Source of the DNA: a virus
Virus record (IMG/VR): IMGVR_UViG_3300035438_000445
Location: 1-32,412 of that record
Direction: 5' to 3' (one strand)
DNA length: 32,412 nucleotides
Shown here: piece after piece, positions 30,579 to 32,412 of the stretch
Layout of the letters: each line of letters opens with the position of its first letter
Position numbering within the stretch: position 1 is the stretch's first letter
The notes under the pieces: generated by a model
Databases searched by the model: none
What the model was told of the DNA's origin: nothing
The model's input: only the letters and a program-made list of their open reading frames with translations
Position numbers and translations under genes: made by a program

Positions 30579-31105
30579 AAAAAAGCGGAAACAGGATAAG
30601 CAATATAAACAGGCATATTCATTACTTCATTGTTTGCAATATTTTCAATATCCTTTCGAGCTTCTATTTCGCGATCCCGAAACTTTCCTTTATAAATCAT
30701 ACTTGCCAGCATCAAAGGTATTTTTTCACAAAAGTTAGTCGATTCGTTCGAAATTGTTTTTTCAAAAATCTCCATACATCCGTAATTCATTAAACCCGGA
30801 TCGATTGACGTTTTATAAACGTTTTCCCCGCACTTAAATTCCTTCGGGCATTCCCATTCGTCCTTATCTAATTTCGTTTGCAAAATGAAGTTATAAGCGG
30901 GCGCGGCTATTTTTGTTATTACCTCGTAAGGATAATCTAACAATTCAGATTTATCGAGCGTCGAAACAATCGAAGCAAGGGTTACTAAATCCTTTTCATC
31001 CCCGTTCGCCCATTGCAGCAAATCGATTGTTTGCCCTACGGTTAAATCCTCCCAACTGCCAGCGATTAAAATAGTTTTTCCGTTAATTTCAAAAGGTAAA
31101 TTCAT
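30434..31105 (-). CDS. Candidate tail-assembly chaperone, 223 aa (zero-frame product)
   Basis: The 0-frame protein starts MNLPFEINGKTILIAGSWED and has a helical middle (QWANGDEKDLVTLASIVST) and a cysteine-containing loop (WECPKEFKCGENVY). It ends KSWKSLVSSARFIRSQKVTR. The slippery T9 at residues 174-177 (AFFL) allows a -1 shift to the downstream frame. This two-product design with a G:GT-like ratio is typical of siphovirus tail-assembly chaperones, which keep the tape measure soluble. Here the gene lies five genes upstream of the tape measure, not next to it. Confidence 0.68.
   Translation of the reverse strand: MNLPFEINGKTILIAGSWEDLTVGQTIDLLQWANGDEKDLVTLASIVSTLDKSELLDYPYEVITKIAAPAYNFILQTKLDKDEWECPKEFKCGENVYKTSIDPGLMNYGCMEIFEKTISNESTNFCEKIPLMLASMIYKGKFRDREIEARKDIENIANNEVMNMPVYIAYPVSAFFLNKLQISVQRQREAMKDILNSKPALELKSWKSLVSSARFIRSQKVTR
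30575..30586 (-). other. -1 ribosomal frameshift site: run of nine T
   Basis: GC-TTTTTTTTT-G on the minus strand. In frame 0 the codons are GCT TTT TTT TTG. After the T TTT TTT slip the next codon is TTT, then GAA. The heptamer form fits the X XXY YYZ rule with all T. Confidence 0.78.
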
Positions 31106-31114
31106 AAATTTTTA

Positions 31115-32341
31115 TTATCGTTTTCCGGGTGTTGTTATAATTGATTCTTTTGTTTTTTTTCCGAGCAAACCAACAACCCCGTAGCGAATCGCGTCTAAAG
31201 CATGATTGAAACGGTCTACGGGTTTATTGATTGTTTTGCCTTGTTTATCTATTTGCCAAATGTAATTCTTTATTTCTTTTTGAATGTTCGGGCTTCGAAC
31301 TAAAAAAACGGGGTATTGTTTTATTTTTTGAATTCCCTGAATAATTGAATCGGGTCCTTTTACCGTGCTTTGAATATTAAAGCCGCTGGTTAATATTTCT
31401 TTTATTGATTTCGGTTCGGCGGAATCTGCGAAAATAGTATCGTTTCTTTTTATACCCGCTTCGCTCATACGTTTGCAAATTTCGGGGTTCGTTAGCCCGT
31501 AATCATAAATAAGCTCCTGAATATAAATTGCACCCTCTGAAAGTCGAATGTGAACAAGCGCGCTCGGATCATTCGTAAAACCGAAATCCAGCCCGTAACA
31601 TTCCATTTTAAAGTTTTCGGGCATAACGTCAACCGATTGCCAATTTTCGAAAACCTTTCCACGTTTACCGCCGCCCCAAAATCCGAAAACATCGGAACGC
31701 GCCGCTTCGGGATCGTCTTTAATCATTCGCTCCAAAACTCGAATGTAATCGGGGTGTAAGTTTTTAAAATTATCTTTATAAGTTGCGTGAATTAGCAAAG
31801 TATCTTCGGGGCGAACTTTATCGTGGAATTCAGATTTTAAAAAACAATCTTCGTTATCGGTGTTATAAGTGAAAATTATTTCGAGTTCCGCACCTTTTAC
31901 CGAACGCAAACTTTTATCTAATTTATCGAAATCGTCCTTATTAACTTCGTCGGCTTCCTCAATCCAAACAAAAGTTGCTTCGGTTATCGATTTCATTTTA
32001 GCGGTTGAATTACCCGAAGCCGCCCGAAACCCTTTTGCAAATATTCGGTTTCCTGTTTTCAGGTGGGTAATTTGCATCGTGTTTTCAAGAATATGAAAAT
32101 CGCTTTGCAGTTCTTTTTCTTCGATTATATCGATAATTTGCTGAAAGCTCGACCCGCGAATATCTGCGAAATGTTGGCGGGCTAAAATTCCGCGGAAATA
32201 TTCAGGTGAATAAAGTTTCGTTATAGCGTATTGTGCGACTTCGAATGACCTTCCAGCCCCGCGACCGCCGAATAAGTGCTTATAACGCTTCTTTGCCCTA
32301 TACAAATCGACGTAAGCGGAATTAACATTAAGTTGTTTCAT
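31115..32341 (-). CDS. Terminase large subunit (PBSX-type)
   Basis: The 408-residue protein has both motor and nuclease domains. The ATPase has a Walker A of the GGRGAGRS form at 25-32, with arginine where a lysine is usual in ATPases (a common variant in this family), and Walker B FVWIEEADE at 124-132. The nuclease domain has D252 in GLDFGFTNDPSA, D306 in FADSAEP and D383 in ALDAIRY. It cuts and pumps DNA into the prohead through the portal. Its start overlaps the small subunit's end by 14 bases. Confidence 0.96.
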   Translation of the reverse strand: MKQLNVNSAYVDLYRAKKRYKHLFGGRGAGRSFEVAQYAITKLYSPEYFRGILARQHFADIRGSSFQQIIDIIEEKELQSDFHILENTMQITHLKTGNRIFAKGFRAASGNSTAKMKSITEATFVWIEEADEVNKDDFDKLDKSLRSVKGAELEIIFTYNTDNEDCFLKSEFHDKVRPEDTLLIHATYKDNFKNLHPDYIRVLERMIKDDPEAARSDVFGFWGGGKRGKVFENWQSVDVMPENFKMECYGLDFGFTNDPSALVHIRLSEGAIYIQELIYDYGLTNPEICKRMSEAGIKRNDTIFADSAEPKSIKEILTSGFNIQSTVKGPDSIIQGIQKIKQYPVFLVRSPNIQKEIKNYIWQIDKQGKTINKPVDRFNHALDAIRYGVVGLLGKKTKESIITTPGKR

Positions 32342-32412
32342 TCATATTTTGAAATATAACGCGCAACGGTTCGCCGTCTTTTCCTGAATGCTCGAAACTT
32401 TGAACGGCTTTT
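32328..32412 (-). CDS. Terminase small subunit, C-terminal end only
   Basis: Twenty-seven residues of a frame entering from the right edge end at TAA 32330-32328: AVQSFEHSGKDGEPLRVIF then QNMNETT. The segment EHSGKDGEPLRVIF matches the end of small terminase subunits of this class. The gene overlaps the large subunit by 14 bases, as expected for the pair. The 5' part, with the DNA-binding domain, lies outside the window. Confidence 0.7.
   Translation of the reverse strand, partial: KAVQSFEHSGKDGEPLRVIFQNMNETT

Noticed and set aside
30434-31105. The two-frame gene as a pseudogene with a frameshift mutation.
   Set aside because: Both frames stay open with good coding character, and the change point is a canonical slippery run. 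A sequencing error remains possible and is noted in the finding.
1-32412. Window might be a complete circular genome cut between the ParB-like and small terminase genes.
   Set aside because: Joining the ends runs the ParB frame into the terminase region for about 23 codons with an unlikely tail, and the N-terminal part of the small terminase is not found at the left end. Sequence is missing between the ends.
1-32412. Integrase, tRNA genes or CRISPR arrays.
   Set aside because: No tyrosine or serine integrase motifs, no cloverleaf and no regularly spaced repeats were seen on either strand.

Overview
The window is a contiguous 32.4 kb piece of a tailed (siphovirus-like) phage or prophage of a Bacteroidota, most likely flavobacterial, host. 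The genes are phage genes: terminase, portal, capsid, tape measure, GH24 endolysin, RecT and a DnaB-type helicase. The host group is suggested by promoters of the TAnnTTTG type, A-rich rather than Shine-Dalgarno leaders, AT-rich DNA, a DUF3127-like protein, and a secreted protein ending in a type 9 secretion (T9SS)-like tail. Every supported gene is on the minus strand, so transcription runs from position 32412 towards 1. Both window ends cut genes: the small terminase subunit at the right and a ParB-like protein at the left. I see no integrase, tRNA or CRISPR array.

In transcription order, the late region starts with the small and large terminase (32412-31115). A candidate tail-assembly chaperone pair follows, joined by a -1 frameshift on a run of nine T (31105-30300). 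Next come tail genes: a tail-terminator-like protein with an Ig-like domain, a gp10-like protein, two large tail proteins and the tape measure (30295-22375). The head genes come after the tail genes: ClpP-like protease with a scaffold-like half, major capsid protein followed by a terminator, portal, and adaptor (22083-16831). Two fibre or adhesin-type proteins follow (16830-13513). A lysis and host-interaction cluster comes next (13507-10055): endolysin, a secreted protein with a T9SS-like tail, a two-helix holin candidate, a PAS-histidine-kinase fragment without an ATPase domain, and a membrane-anchored coiled-coil protein.

The early region (9996-1) has two strong promoters, at about 9990 and 7720. 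Each carries the same dyad, GATAG-N7-CTATC, over its -7 box. They drive small unknown genes, an XRE-type repressor, an OB-fold protein, RecT, two PD-(D/E)XK-type nucleases, a Mom-like DNA-modification protein, a replication-initiator-like protein, the DnaB helicase and a ParB-like protein.

The most interesting layer is RNA-level control in the early region. The Mom-like gene is preceded by a promoter, a hairpin whose loop is complementary over nine bases to a bulge in the next hairpin, and an intrinsic terminator ending just before the start codon. A second promoter-hairpin-terminator unit precedes the ParB-like gene, and its loop carries AGGGGTT. Five early genes have CCCC exactly six bases before ATG, and two of them plus a sixth, differently spaced gene extend this to AACCCCT, complementary to that loop, as does recT. 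This suggests, but does not prove, a phage small RNA acting on an early regulon.
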